Of a DNA stretch of 64,000 nt, positions 61,501-64,000 are shown piece after piece. The stretch's first letter is position 1, and the number at the start of each line of letters is the position of its first letter. The translations under genes and the position numbers were made by a program. This DNA comes from Blastomussa wellsi (taxonomy: Eukaryota > Cnidaria > Anthozoa > Scleractinia > Plerogyridae), in assembly GCA_947652115.1 (NCBI GenBank), contig OX393569.1, positions 4,576,291 through 4,640,290 of the forward strand. Direction: 5' to 3'. Under the pieces are notes generated by a model. The model worked only from the letters and a program-made list of their open reading frames with translations, was not told the DNA's origin and ran no database searches.

Positions 61501-64000
61501 AAATGTCACAAAATATAATGGCAGTCATTTTTGTGTAAGTAGTACGAGGCTAAATATAAAAACAAAGCTCTTATTTCCAGACAGCACGATCGCCCGGTGG
61601 TTATATTACTTATCTCACCTGCACGGCCGTGGCTGAGTCCACACGTACACCAGGCGAGTTCAGCAGTATTCGCACAACACCCACGTGACCTGATTGTGCG
61701 GCTAAATGCAGCGGAGTGAAGCAATACTGCGGGCGCAAACAAGACAAAGATTAGAAACAGAAAACTTGAAAATCATGACTTGTGGAAGTGGATCAAATCT
61801 GAGATTAAATTCAGAGCATATTTTTTTTTTCGAACAAGAAAACAGAAAGGAATGAGCTGTCACTCTGTCACTGGTTTACGATCTTCAAGTGAAAAACTTC
61901 GCTCAATCAAGCCGTACAATGTTACGTTTACACAGCAAAACAAACAAGCAAACGCCACCCATTTTCCTTCCATTTTCGTCGTCATATGCTCTCAATGGTC
62001 ATCATACGTTTTTCATACAACAACGCGCGGTTCGGCAATCGTAATTCTCAGCCAGAAGTGTGCACATGCAAGAAGAAGGGTAAATGGTAGGGGCGTTCGA
62101 GGTAGTGAACCTACACATGTAGCTGCAGGCTTTAATATGGGATCCGTAGGCAGCCGACGGGCTGCCCGACAACGACACCCACGCTCTCCATGCGTTCTAT
62201 TTCTTCTCTCCCTCCACAGTGTCAAACCCCAGAAGTGTCCAGATTAACAAAATGCCCGTTTTAATTATAAAGAGGTTTTATCCAGGAGAGGGGCCTACAC
62301 CATCAGTGTCATTGAAAAAGAGGTGTCTGTATTAAGAAGTGCACTCTGTTTGTTAGCCTTATCTGATAACTTACGTCTGAGCGAGGCCCTTTATCACCAG
62401 TATCCACCATTGAAGGAGATTCGCTTTTGATGGTGCCGGAAACTTTGAGCAGCATTTCTCTGACTACTTCAATCTGACCGTACTGTGCGGCTACATGAAG
62501 AGCGGACAAGCCAGTCTGCGAAACGACGAAAACAAAATAGTGAATAATTACAGAATGAAGACAATTCATAGTGCATAGTCGAATTGCTTGTGAACTAAAG
62601 GCTCTTAGGTCGGGGATAGATTGAAATAAGAAGGACGGCGAGCGGGCTTTCCTCCTTCCCAAACACCAAGTTCGGAGAAATAAATGAAGTATTGTAGTTG
62701 GGTTTATTGACCTCATGGAAACCCTTCTGCAGAGCCTATTCATAGGCTAGCGTTTGAATCTCTTTACGGTGGCCGATTTACATTATCAACCCAGTTGATA
62801 AAACCAAATTATCTAACTGCAGAATGGCCAAATAACTATCTGTTATATCCCAAATATCAGTTTTGGCTCAAGGTTTGGTATGAAAACGGTAACGTATGTT
62901 GTAATACAAGAAATCAATGCTAGCGCTTAACTCTTGTTTCCGAGGAAGGAGCATTGAAGCTAGTCCAATAAACAGTTACCCTCCCCCCCCTCCCCCGCTC
63001 CAGCATTTTGTCCATTTACCATAACAACTCGACGGTTCTCATGTGTAGTCCAGCGTGGAGAGAGGCATTCCATGAACCCTTTCAAAGTAACACCCTCAGT
63101 CTCTAAAACGAATAACCTCTCACAAATTTACCTATTCCTCCGAAATTCACGATTCCAATTATAATTGCGCAAAGTAATTGTTTCTTGTATACATTCGTGA
63201 CTTGTGTATTAAAATTTCTCTCACCTTTACGCTTGCCATGCTCCAAGGAACTTTCCCGCGCAAAACCTCCAAGACGTCCACGTGACCAAACCGAGCTGCC
63301 AGATGAAGAACTGTCATGCCATCCTAGAGGGTAAGACAAATAATGCCAGATGGTGATATAGAGGGAACCCTAACTAATTCGGCAAACTGCTGCTGGTTTG
63401 CGGGATTTCCTCACGTTTTCTACCCGTATCTAGCGGCAACTAACAACTGTTAAAGCGAACCTCTGCTCTTGAGACAAGTTGACGTTAAATTATTTCATAT
63501 AATGCCTAACTTATAAACTTAACCAGACAGTGGAGTTGAAACATTTTTAAAACAATAATGACAACGGAAAACAATTACCGCTAAAAGTTCTCGCGCATGG
63601 CGTGTAAGCTTGAGCAACTTATGTCACACAAAAGAACCACTGCTTTCTAACAATAACGGTAACCACATTACGTCATAAAATCCGAAATGACAGAGCACAG
63701 GAAATTACAAGCGATAAAAGTTTCCGTTTAATAATTTTGTTTACTGTTATTTCTTTCTTGTCCAGTAAAATTTGTAATTTAGGCATTGTTTCAAACAATT
63801 CGGCGTCAACTTGTTGTAAAAACACAGGCTCCCTTTAACATCTCAAAGAAATGAGAACAGCATTAGTTTCTCACGACTTGTGTTGAGGCAGACACTCACC
63901 GCATCTTCATCACTGGCCGAGGCACCGTGTGCAATCAACACTTCCACAACAACCTTATGACCACCGCTGGCCGCAAGTAACAGGGGCGTGGCGAATTTAC
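32879..64000 (-). CDS. TRPN (NOMPC-type) mechanotransduction channel, 3' part
   Basis: Eight exons in order on the - strand: 64000-63900 (partial), 63323-63225, 62515-62375, 61726-61619, 60849-60652, 60103-60005, 35433-35326 and 34639-32879. Every internal junction is GT-AG and phase 0, and together they encode about 870 residues. The first seven exons carry about eight ankyrin repeats; the last carries the channel. The order matches the C-terminal half of NOMPC proteins as known, including an ALHVAAQYGQ repeat followed by a linker, a LSKS...LHVKDK repeat, and DRK|FLFDLMVC where ankyrins join the linker domain. TRPN channels are gated by pull on the ankyrin spring tethered to microtubules. 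The 24.6-kb intron before the last two exons contains four GPCR genes and a retrotransposon. Confidence 0.9.
35326..35433 (-). CDS. TRPN ankyrin exon, last repeat before the linker
   Basis: 36 codons between CTTTTTAG and GTAACC, phase 0 on both sides. The repeat reads DGKFPICYAAMHGHLTVVRY and ends in LLLADRK, the residues that join FLFDLMVC of the channel exon. It is separated by 0.7 kb from the channel exon and by 24.6 kb from the previous ankyrin exon. Confidence 0.88.
35570..35595 (+). repeat. poly-G tract
   Basis: A run of about 17 guanines after GAAAAGCAAGA in the large TRPN intron; length may be unreliable in assembly. Confidence 0.8.
35787..35930 (-). repeat. 3' LTR of the Gypsy element
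   Basis: 144 bp, TGTCACAG...ATGTCA when read on the element strand. It differs from the 5' copy by T/C near its end (35791) and C/T in the CCATGCGTTC stretch. Confidence 0.95.
35931..35946 (-). other. polypurine tract of the Gypsy element
   Basis: On the element strand AAAAAGGGGGGAAT lies directly against the 3' LTR, the expected place for plus-strand priming. Confidence 0.8.
36124..40425 (-). CDS. Gag-Pol polyprotein of the Gypsy element, 1433 aa
   Basis: Single frame from ATG (40425) to TAA with no frameshift between gag and pol. Gag covers about 1-290, with a degenerate first zinc knuckle (CFRCGNTHDKSAHC, about 235-248) and a canonical second, CKHCGKTGHYARVC (255-268). Aspartic protease VDTGADASV at about 366-374. 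Reverse transcriptase: VDTKKGYW (601-608) and LPFGVKLSQDIFQ, with the catalytic box IADD (662-665) where most relatives have YxDD. RNase H from CDASKTGIGAW (811-821) to TDHSPLEQIF. Integrase: HHCC zinc domain (H1033, H1036, C1066, C1069) and D,D-35-E core (D1097, D1150, E1186). All key acidic residues are present, so it may be able to move; nothing here proves it does. Confidence 0.95.
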   Translation of the reverse strand: MADRFKPPSMDWTTSGDVHKRFKLFQQKCELIFAGPLDKLEEAKKVRLLLLWIGDKGLEIYNTSTWASEGDNLKIDPVMAALEAYTKPQSNQILARYQLRCLKQGDKPLEEFVTEARLLIEDGGYEPAAKENTLRDTLVFGVASDKVRKDAIALGNQLTFKQVYDLAKIEESTKAHMKIISKGEEKSDLHTIQKHSSRKTPPSQGYTHQTSYGDQNQRDHTARKPRHLQFKSKGCFRCGNTHDKSAHCPAKNSKCKHCGKTGHYARVCMQQRLQKVHQIVSSPEYQGQDIHLEDEYPFEDDYAYTYEEESDEETSDTEPITVFLGTLTSTKGQQTQEMSLNALDSHPNKIYAKVKINEAHDMSLKVDTGADASVITTTDLQHFPFPITILPCSNVLRGYGGSTIENLGVATLQVSYKDKTATITFNIVEAPGSPSMLGCRQCQDLGIISANLDEVNTIPPTKTDAEAKRGQLSKPTVMEEYQDCFDKLGCFPGEKYHIQLIDHPVPVVHPPRTVPVHILPLYKEELDKMIADDVITAVTEPTDWVNSIVCNIRETPEGKKKIRLCLDPKDLNKSIRREHYYTRTIDELLPQLHGKKFFSVVDTKKGYWHVALDHESSLLCTFNTPFGRYRFKRLPFGVKLSQDIFQRKLDEVYRGIPNVMGIADDIVVCGSTETEHDQAFCKMLQATRKHNVSLNSEKLQFKQTQVNFYGHVLTENGIQPAKEKLEAIRNLKSPSNMGELQTILGMVTYLNRFSIKLADLTSPLRELTKKHVHFSWEPHHQQALDEIKQELCTSRLISYYDPDPSTPAILQCDASKTGIGAWLRQLDSQGNEHIVSMASRSLTETESRYSNLERECLAVTYGLEKFKYYLLGRHVTVETDHSPLEQIFKKNINDAPSRLQRLLLRCLQFDVNVQYKQGRSIPVADALSRVCHKKDTHSAENMTKNPTSQRNIHFISTPINLAAVQSSTAQDPTMNLLKNTIFTGWPPYRKQCPQELWEFWNFRCDLTLEDGLVLKGSRIVIPASMRNQVLQAIHLGHQGENKCILRARESVFWPGISADIRQMVKNCDSCNKHQPAQPKLPILQPDLPTRPWEKLGADIFEFNKEKYLMVVDYYSRFPVIRLLNNMTSHTVCNHFTSILAEYGLPTSIVADFGSQFISERFRTKCEQSGITLQCSSPYHHQANSLAERTIGTCKALLRKALEEKECPYTALWMYRTTPLDDQLPSPHELLFGRKPQTTLPSSRSTLKSKHPDDDLHQEANQRRQEKQAVFYDRKASSDKRPLKNREPVFVWNTLKNTWQSGTVLNRPQPTERPRTYTVDIQGKIYQRTREHLRPRNHSELHSSASSNPPPSGTVTLVQNPKDPQETLSRPTPLAVASPTDGSSEKQVDPPCSEKQIDLEPVGAVVISGRSCYQPKSQVTRTGRITQVPTKFKD
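40538..40555 (-). other. primer-binding site (tRNA-Leu type)
   Basis: On the element strand TGGTGTCAGAAGTGGGAT abuts the 5' LTR with no gap. Its complement ends ...TCTGACACCA, which fits the 3' end of an animal tRNA-Leu(CAA) as I recall it. Confidence 0.7.
40556..40699 (-). repeat. 5' LTR of the Gypsy element
   Basis: 144 bp, nearly identical to 35787-35930 (two visible differences). Transcription of the element should start here, toward lower coordinates. Confidence 0.95.
40909..41040. repeat. palindromic fold-back element, family of 8989-9090
   Basis: GGTCTGTATGGGAGAATCTT on the left is inverted near 41000-41024, with outer TTATTAACCGAG / CTCGGATAATAG. Shares arms with the element in the HADHA intron. 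Confidence 0.6.
41729..41882. repeat. fold-back element, about 154 bp
   Basis: CCCGATTCCCTCTA-GG...CTTGTGCGCAG on the left and CTGCGCACAAG...TAGAGGGAATCGGG on the right, with an inner TGTATTCAT / ATGAATACA pair. Confidence 0.65.
41888..42150. repeat. GPCR-unit module A, copy 1 (no receptor beside it)
   Basis: First of six related blocks. Marks in order: ACATGCGCTTTCGA, AAAATCTTTGTTGAGG, CTATCGGCCAGA, GGAGAAAAGG, CGGCGAAATTAATTTACGA and CGGATCGCTTAA. It would lie upstream of a - strand GPCR at about 41.0-41.6 kb, but none is there. Confidence 0.7.
42480..42960. repeat. GPCR-unit modules B and C, copy 1
   Basis: B: the AAGAACGTG-G-GGGATTTATCACTT and ACACATTACATGTCAGTATAG region (42505-42570). 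C: TGGCAAATGATAAGGGATGTG and TTGCTGAATATCAAAAAGG (42822-42900). Similar B/C pairs lie at 47690-48080 and 50770-52090, each ahead of a receptor at higher coordinates. Confidence 0.55.
43342..44280 (-). CDS. class A GPCR, copy 1 (intronless, 312 aa)
   Basis: Seven-transmembrane receptor of the rhodopsin class at the plasma membrane; ligand unknown. Marks in order: TM1 with VFNTITIQALRR (conserved Asn), TM2 LSLAVSDLGVGLL (Asp 2.50), TM3 ending ALSVDRFLAIHLHLRY (DRF instead of DRY), TM6 LACYLPHSFSL (Pro 6.50, without the Trp of CWxP), and TM7 LNSSLNPVVYCWKL (NPxxY). ECL2 is very short and has no cysteine, as in the melanocortin/EDG/cannabinoid/adenosine group; that resemblance is inference. One exon, ATG context shared with copies 2 and 3 (MKNPLC). 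It lies within the large TRPN intron on the same strand. Closest to copy 3 in its first third. Confidence 0.9.
   Translation of the reverse strand: MKNPLCDELLLYQPTSNEVEDFYPWYVVNCVLNAVLAITAIVFNTITIQALRRSSALSKPLKTLLLSLAVSDLGVGLLCHPFNIAFLIKWLQQNSESYPTCAAYTAFTFITNLLSKASFLGIAALSVDRFLAIHLHLRYQELVTHKRVVSAVISIWVLSAFLALFRVFVSTQITYLVFAINGVLCYVVSAVFYFKIYIAVQRLKKQVQTLQVQQAVQNGEEIAAKVDSVIKTAVGTFYVYLVFLACYLPHSFSLAFIVFCGSSPATKVSTIYTWILVLLNSSLNPVVYCWKLKVIRRIVMNILRSKFLSATR
44570..45080. repeat. GPCR-unit modules A and B, copy 2
   Basis: A: AAAATCTTTGTTAAACTC, ATATCGGACGAGATAACGGAG and TTCGGATCGCTTAAGGAGC (44630-44812), about 0.35 kb upstream of the copy 1 receptor ATG. B: GAGAATTTATCTCTTTCC (44970) and ATCACATGTCAATATAG (44995). 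Confidence 0.65.
45300..45560. repeat. GPCR-unit module A, copy 3 (no receptor beside it)
   Basis: ACTCTGTTGAGGTTAACCGT, CTATCGGCCTCAGATAACGG and GCAGATCAGCGAAATTAATT line up with the other A modules. The next copy upstream along the receptor strand is 1.8 kb away and no receptor separates copies 2 and 3. Confidence 0.6.
45663..45840. repeat. fold-back element, 178 bp
   Basis: AATTGGTTCATGCTTAGC and CGAGTTATGGTGCAC on the left are inverted as GTGCACCATAACTCG and GCTTAAAGCATGAACCAATT on the right. The two overlapping open frames here are due to the palindrome and not a gene. Confidence 0.75.
46440..46735 (-). repeat. interspersed repeat, copy 1 (inverted partner at 56085-56300)
   Basis: AATAATTGTTTTATTAAAAACGCCC, split as AATAATTGTTTTATT + AAAAACGCCC, then ATATTGTACAAACATTGC and a TATATGAGCTCATATACCATTG palindrome (TATATGAGCTCATATACC) all recur reverse-complemented at 56085-56290. 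No coding content. Confidence 0.75.
47160..47600. repeat. GPCR-unit module A, copy 4 (no receptor beside it)
   Basis: TAGTCTCAGAGCGCATGCGC (47357), AATCTTTGTTGAGGTCAACC (47407), GCGAGTCGGCGAAAGTAATT (47511) and CCGGTGCGCAGTACAAACTT align closely with copy 1. A receptor would be expected at lower coordinates; there is none between 45.9 and 47.1 kb. Confidence 0.65.
47690..48080. repeat. GPCR-unit modules B and C, copy 3
   Basis: B: CACACATCTCATGTCATTTT (47709). C: TGGCAAATGATAAGCTTAAGG (split TGGCAAATGATAAG + CTTAAGG, 47957) and TTGCTGAATATCAAAAAAGG (48022), matching 42822-42900. Confidence 0.55.
48349..48514. repeat. fold-back element, 166 bp
   Basis: AAGAAGCCTAAGCCATGTAT at the left edge is perfectly inverted as ATACATGGCTTAGGCTTCTT at the right edge; inner arms with GTGTT/AACAC and CGAG blocks also pair. 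Confidence 0.8.
48911..49840 (-). CDS. class A GPCR, copy 2 (intronless, 309 aa)
   Basis: Paralogue of copy 1 with the same marks: IIFNSVTVQALRR in TM1, LVVSDLGVGLLCHPF in TM2, SVDRFLAIHLHLRY after TM3, LACYLPHSFIL in TM6 and NSSLNPIVYCWKM in TM7. It is a mosaic: its TM1-TM2 stretch (QALRRTSSLSKPLKTLLLSL) matches copy 4, while TM4-TM5 (VISMWVLSAFLALFRVFVST, DITYVVFAINGVICYVVSAV) is identical in protein to copy 3. Ends shortly after TM7 with FLS. Same intron and strand as the other copies; no signal peptide visible. Confidence 0.9.
   Translation of the reverse strand: MKNPLCSELLLYQPSSTEVEDFYPWYIVNCVLNAFLTITTIIFNSVTVQALRRTSSLSKPLKTLLLSLVVSDLGVGLLCHPFNISFLIKWLQQNSESYPTCAAYTAFVFITNLLSKASFLGIAALSVDRFLAIHLHLRYQELVTHKRVVYAVISMWVLSAFLALFRVFVSTDITYVVFAINGVICYVVSAVLYCKIYLAVQRHKKQIQTLQVQQLAQNCEEMAINVKRLRKSALGTFYIYLVFLACYLPHSFILAFTVLSGSSPATKMCALYTWILVLFNSSLNPIVYCWKMKPIRRVVMHMLQNLFLS
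50455..50830. repeat. GPCR-unit modules A and B, copy 5
   Basis: A: GGAGGTTTAACCAAAATTAT, CGGTCAGGGATAACGGGAAAA, split at GGTCAGGG, and CAAAATTCGGATAGC (50475-50600), 0.6 kb upstream of the copy 2 receptor ATG and the most eroded A. B: GAACGTGAGGGAATTCATTA (50788). Confidence 0.55.
51960..52090. repeat. GPCR-unit module C, copy 3-side
   Basis: TATGGCAAATAATAAGGAAT (51963), TATTCCTTTGCTAAATATAT (52016) and AACGAAGCCATGTC line up with 42822-42950 and 47957-48080, in the same place relative to the next receptor. Confidence 0.55.
52345..52580 (+). repeat. dispersed repeat, copy 1 (partner at 61125-61335)
   Basis: CGTCTCAATCTTCTCCATCC, GGTGTTTTTCTTCCTT and GGTAATTTGGTTCCTCGC recur in the same order and orientation between 61145 and 61280. 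It lies directly past the 3' side of the copy 3 receptor. Confidence 0.75.
52728..53669 (-). CDS. class A GPCR, copy 3 (intronless, 313 aa)
   Basis: Third paralogue. TM1 IVFNSLIIQALRRSSALSK, TM2 LSLAVSDLGVGLLCHPFNIA, SVDRFLAIHLHLRY, LACYLPHSFSLAFIVLSG and LNSSLNPIVYCWKL. DNA of its TM1-TM2 (53440-53520) is almost the same as in copy 1, whereas its TM4-TM5 DNA (53070-53260) is almost the same as in copy 2. Cytosolic tail short and basic (FPCQRKA). Ligand and coupling not predictable from sequence. Confidence 0.9.
   Translation of the reverse strand: MKNPLCSELLLYQPTNNEVEDFYPWYIVNCVLNAVLANTAIVFNSLIIQALRRSSALSKPLKTLLLSLAVSDLGVGLLCHPFNIAFLIRWLQQNSESYPTCDAYTAFTFITNLLSKASFLGIAALSVDRFLAIHLHLRYQELVTHKRVVYAVISMWVLSAFLALFRVFVSTDITYVVFAINGVICYVVSAVLYCKIYLAVQRHKKQIQTLQVQQADQNCAEMAPSVKSLVKSALGTFYIYLVFLACYLPHSFSLAFIVLSGSSPVTKVSALYTWILVLFNSSLNPIVYCWKLTPIKRAVIRILRNIFPCQRKA
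54575..54800. repeat. GPCR-unit module A, copy 6
   Basis: ACAGATGTTTCCATGTAGGC, CAATGCGCATGCGCTTGTTT (54610), TCGAGATAGCGGATAAAAGG and AAGAAAGCAAATTGGCAAAA (54716) follow the A-module order, 0.9 kb upstream of the copy 3 receptor ATG. B-like GAACGTGAGGGAATTTATTA appears farther on at 55563-55582. Confidence 0.55.
54975..55125. repeat. G-rich low-complexity block and repeat fragment
   Basis: A poly-G run of about 17 followed by repeated TTGCCCAAA-type sequence and a C-rich end. It abuts the SINE-like element. Run length may be unreliable. Confidence 0.6.
55135..55500 (+). repeat. tRNA-derived SINE-like element
   Basis: The head has an A-box-like TAGCTTAGTTGGGAGAG (about 55144) and a perfect B box GGTTCGATTCC (about 55188) at tRNA spacing, but the acceptor stem does not pair, so it is not a tRNA gene. 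The body (ACGTTAAAGAACCC, CTCGTAAAGAGTAG, ACTGAGTTCCCGGTGTTGT) matches the inverted copy at 24000-24190. Ends near an AAATATCCTGTTAGAGCAG stretch. Confidence 0.75.
56085..56300 (+). repeat. interspersed repeat, copy 2 (inverted partner at 46440-46735)
   Basis: Holds GGTATATGATCTCATATACC, GGTGTACGCGTAAAAGAATG, GCAATGTTTGTACAATAT and CTTGTTGGATATGAGATGG, each the reverse complement of the other copy. The stretch 56300-56700 next to it holds nothing that I recognise. Confidence 0.75.
56707..57627 (-). CDS. class A GPCR, copy 4 (intronless, 306 aa, most diverged)
   Basis: The same family marks are kept: VIFNSVTVQALRR, LSLAVSDLGVGLL, ALSVDRFLAIHLHLRY, FLLCYLPQACSN and NSSLNPVIYCWKM. It differs strongly from the others in the N-terminus (MENLTCEQLL), the TM2-TM3 part (EPLFFSRLVIWVQGNN) and TM4-TM7, yet an 85-bp stretch over intracellular loop 1 (57425-57510) is nearly identical to copy 2. 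An NLT sequon lies near the start. Farthest of the four from the TRPN 3' exons; same strand and same intron. Confidence 0.9.
   Translation of the reverse strand: MENLTCEQLLINDPTDSEAKDLYSWYIFNIVLNAFLTITAVIFNSVTVQALRRTSSLSKPLKTLLLSLAVSDLGVGLLVEPLFFSRLVIWVQGNNFTSASCTTLLLTSYFFSVTSFLGVMALSVDRFLAIHLHLRYQELVTRRRVVAVVISIWVFSSSLSLFAWLGSSNVAFVFVAIIGIACFALSAVLYCKVYLAVRRHRNRIKALQVKQDAQNVEMTNFARSRKSAVDIFYVYVAFLLCYLPQACSNFVVAINGFSTSVKAILICSTTLVFVNSSLNPVIYCWKMRHVRRAVLDILRNIFPSQN
58289..58372. repeat. fold-back element, copy 1 of a local pair
   Basis: TATGAGCGAATAGTCAAC and GTTGACTATCGCTCATA pair around GAGGCGCAGCCGA; opens with TTAGACTACGAGCCCGAG. A second copy follows 234 bp on. Confidence 0.8.
58523..58610. 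repeat. fold-back element, copy 2 of a local pair
   Basis: The same 80-bp sequence as 58289-58372 with A/T changes. It closes with GAGTCTAATTG, the inversion of the opening CAATTAGACTAC, so its ends are better kept than those of copy 1. Confidence 0.8.
58611..60004. other. non-coding intron stretch, possible retroelement 3' end near 59560-59935
   Basis: No gene is supported. A 79-codon - strand frame at 59026-59265 has no recognisable domain. Around 59810-59850 GGCTGCCTGGCTCCGCTAGC and a partly inverted CCAGGCAGCTAG form a stem, and 59920-59930 ends in AATAAAGATTGATTGA, a pattern common at LINE 3' ends (inference). Confidence 0.35.
60005..64000 (-). CDS. TRPN ankyrin exon block (six exons, first one cut by the window edge)
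   Basis: Exons 60103-60005 (33 codons), 60849-60652 (66), 61726-61619 (36), 62515-62375 (47), 63323-63225 (33) and 64000-63900 (partial). Each encodes one ankyrin repeat, or two in the 66-codon exon, with the hallmark TPLHLAA or a variant: PLHLAAENGHSEVV, TAMHLAAANGHRELI, APMHMAAEAGHVEVV, TPLHLAAQSGHVGVV, SALHVAAQYGQIEVV and TVLHLAARFGHVDVL. All junctions are GT-AG in phase 0. The 62515-62375 exon adds a 16-residue polar linker after its repeat, as known in NOMPC proteins. Confidence 0.92.
61125..61335 (+). repeat. dispersed repeat, copy 2 (partner at 52345-52580)
   Basis: Same order and orientation of CGTCTCAATCTTCTCCATCC, GGTGTTTTTCTTCCTTAG and AAATTTGGTTCGTCGCAAG as the copy near GPCR 3. 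Lies in a TRPN intron. Confidence 0.7.
62745..62817 (+). repeat. dispersed repeat fragment, copy 2
   Basis: CTCTTTACGGTGGCCGATTT and ACATTATCAACCCAGTTGAT followed by AAAACCAAATTAT match 22335-22390. Lies in a TRPN intron. Confidence 0.6.

Noticed and set aside
61780..62247. 155-codon + strand frame
   Set aside because: Lies in a TRPN intron, low-complexity and basic, with no domain or splice context; probably chance.

Overview
The window is nuclear DNA of an animal, most likely an anthozoan cnidarian such as a stony coral (inference). Genes are split by many GT-AG introns, intergenic DNA is AT-rich and full of fold-back and SINE-like repeats, and recognisable genes are a mitochondrial trifunctional protein alpha subunit, a D-amino-acid-oxidase-family enzyme, a TRPN (NOMPC-type) channel and a small cluster of intronless class A GPCRs. 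No bacterial operons, rRNA, CRISPR or functional tRNA gene was seen.

Layout. (1) 1-10032, + strand: the last 19 coding exons of HADHA, with a TTAA-flanked MITE in one intron and palindromic elements in another. (2) 12477-15714, - strand: a spliced gene of unknown function. It is divergent from the next gene, and about 290 bp lies between the two start codons. (3) 16008-25766, + strand: a nine-exon D-amino-acid/D-aspartate oxidase family gene (397 aa) with an unusual C-terminal flavin-site motif; its introns carry SINEs, a 108-bp triplicated repeat and a hAT transposon remnant. (4) 25800-31107: an orphan reading frame, a LINE remnant, then a 3.5-kb satellite array of about fifteen 240-bp units ending in an inverted fold-back junction. 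(5) 32879-64000, - strand: the 3' part of a TRPN mechanotransduction channel. The channel exon is at 32879-34639, one ankyrin exon at 35326-35433, and six more ankyrin exons lie between 60005 and the window edge.

The 24.6-kb TRPN intron (35434-60004) holds, all on the - strand, a young intact Ty3/Gypsy-type LTR retrotransposon (35787-40699, GAATT target duplication, two 144-bp LTRs) and four intronless paralogous GPCR genes. The GPCRs sit in degenerate tandem units of about 4-5.5 kb that share upstream modules; there are more modules than receptors. Short near-identical tracts shuffled among the receptors point to gene conversion.

HADHA and the oxidase are metabolic (mitochondrial beta-oxidation, and peroxisome-type D-amino-acid oxidation). 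TRPN is sensory and the nested GPCRs may be too, so the second half could be a sensory locus; that link is inference from position only. The 1-32 kb part is ordinary gene space with repeat-rich introns; the 35-60 kb intron is the most unusual part.
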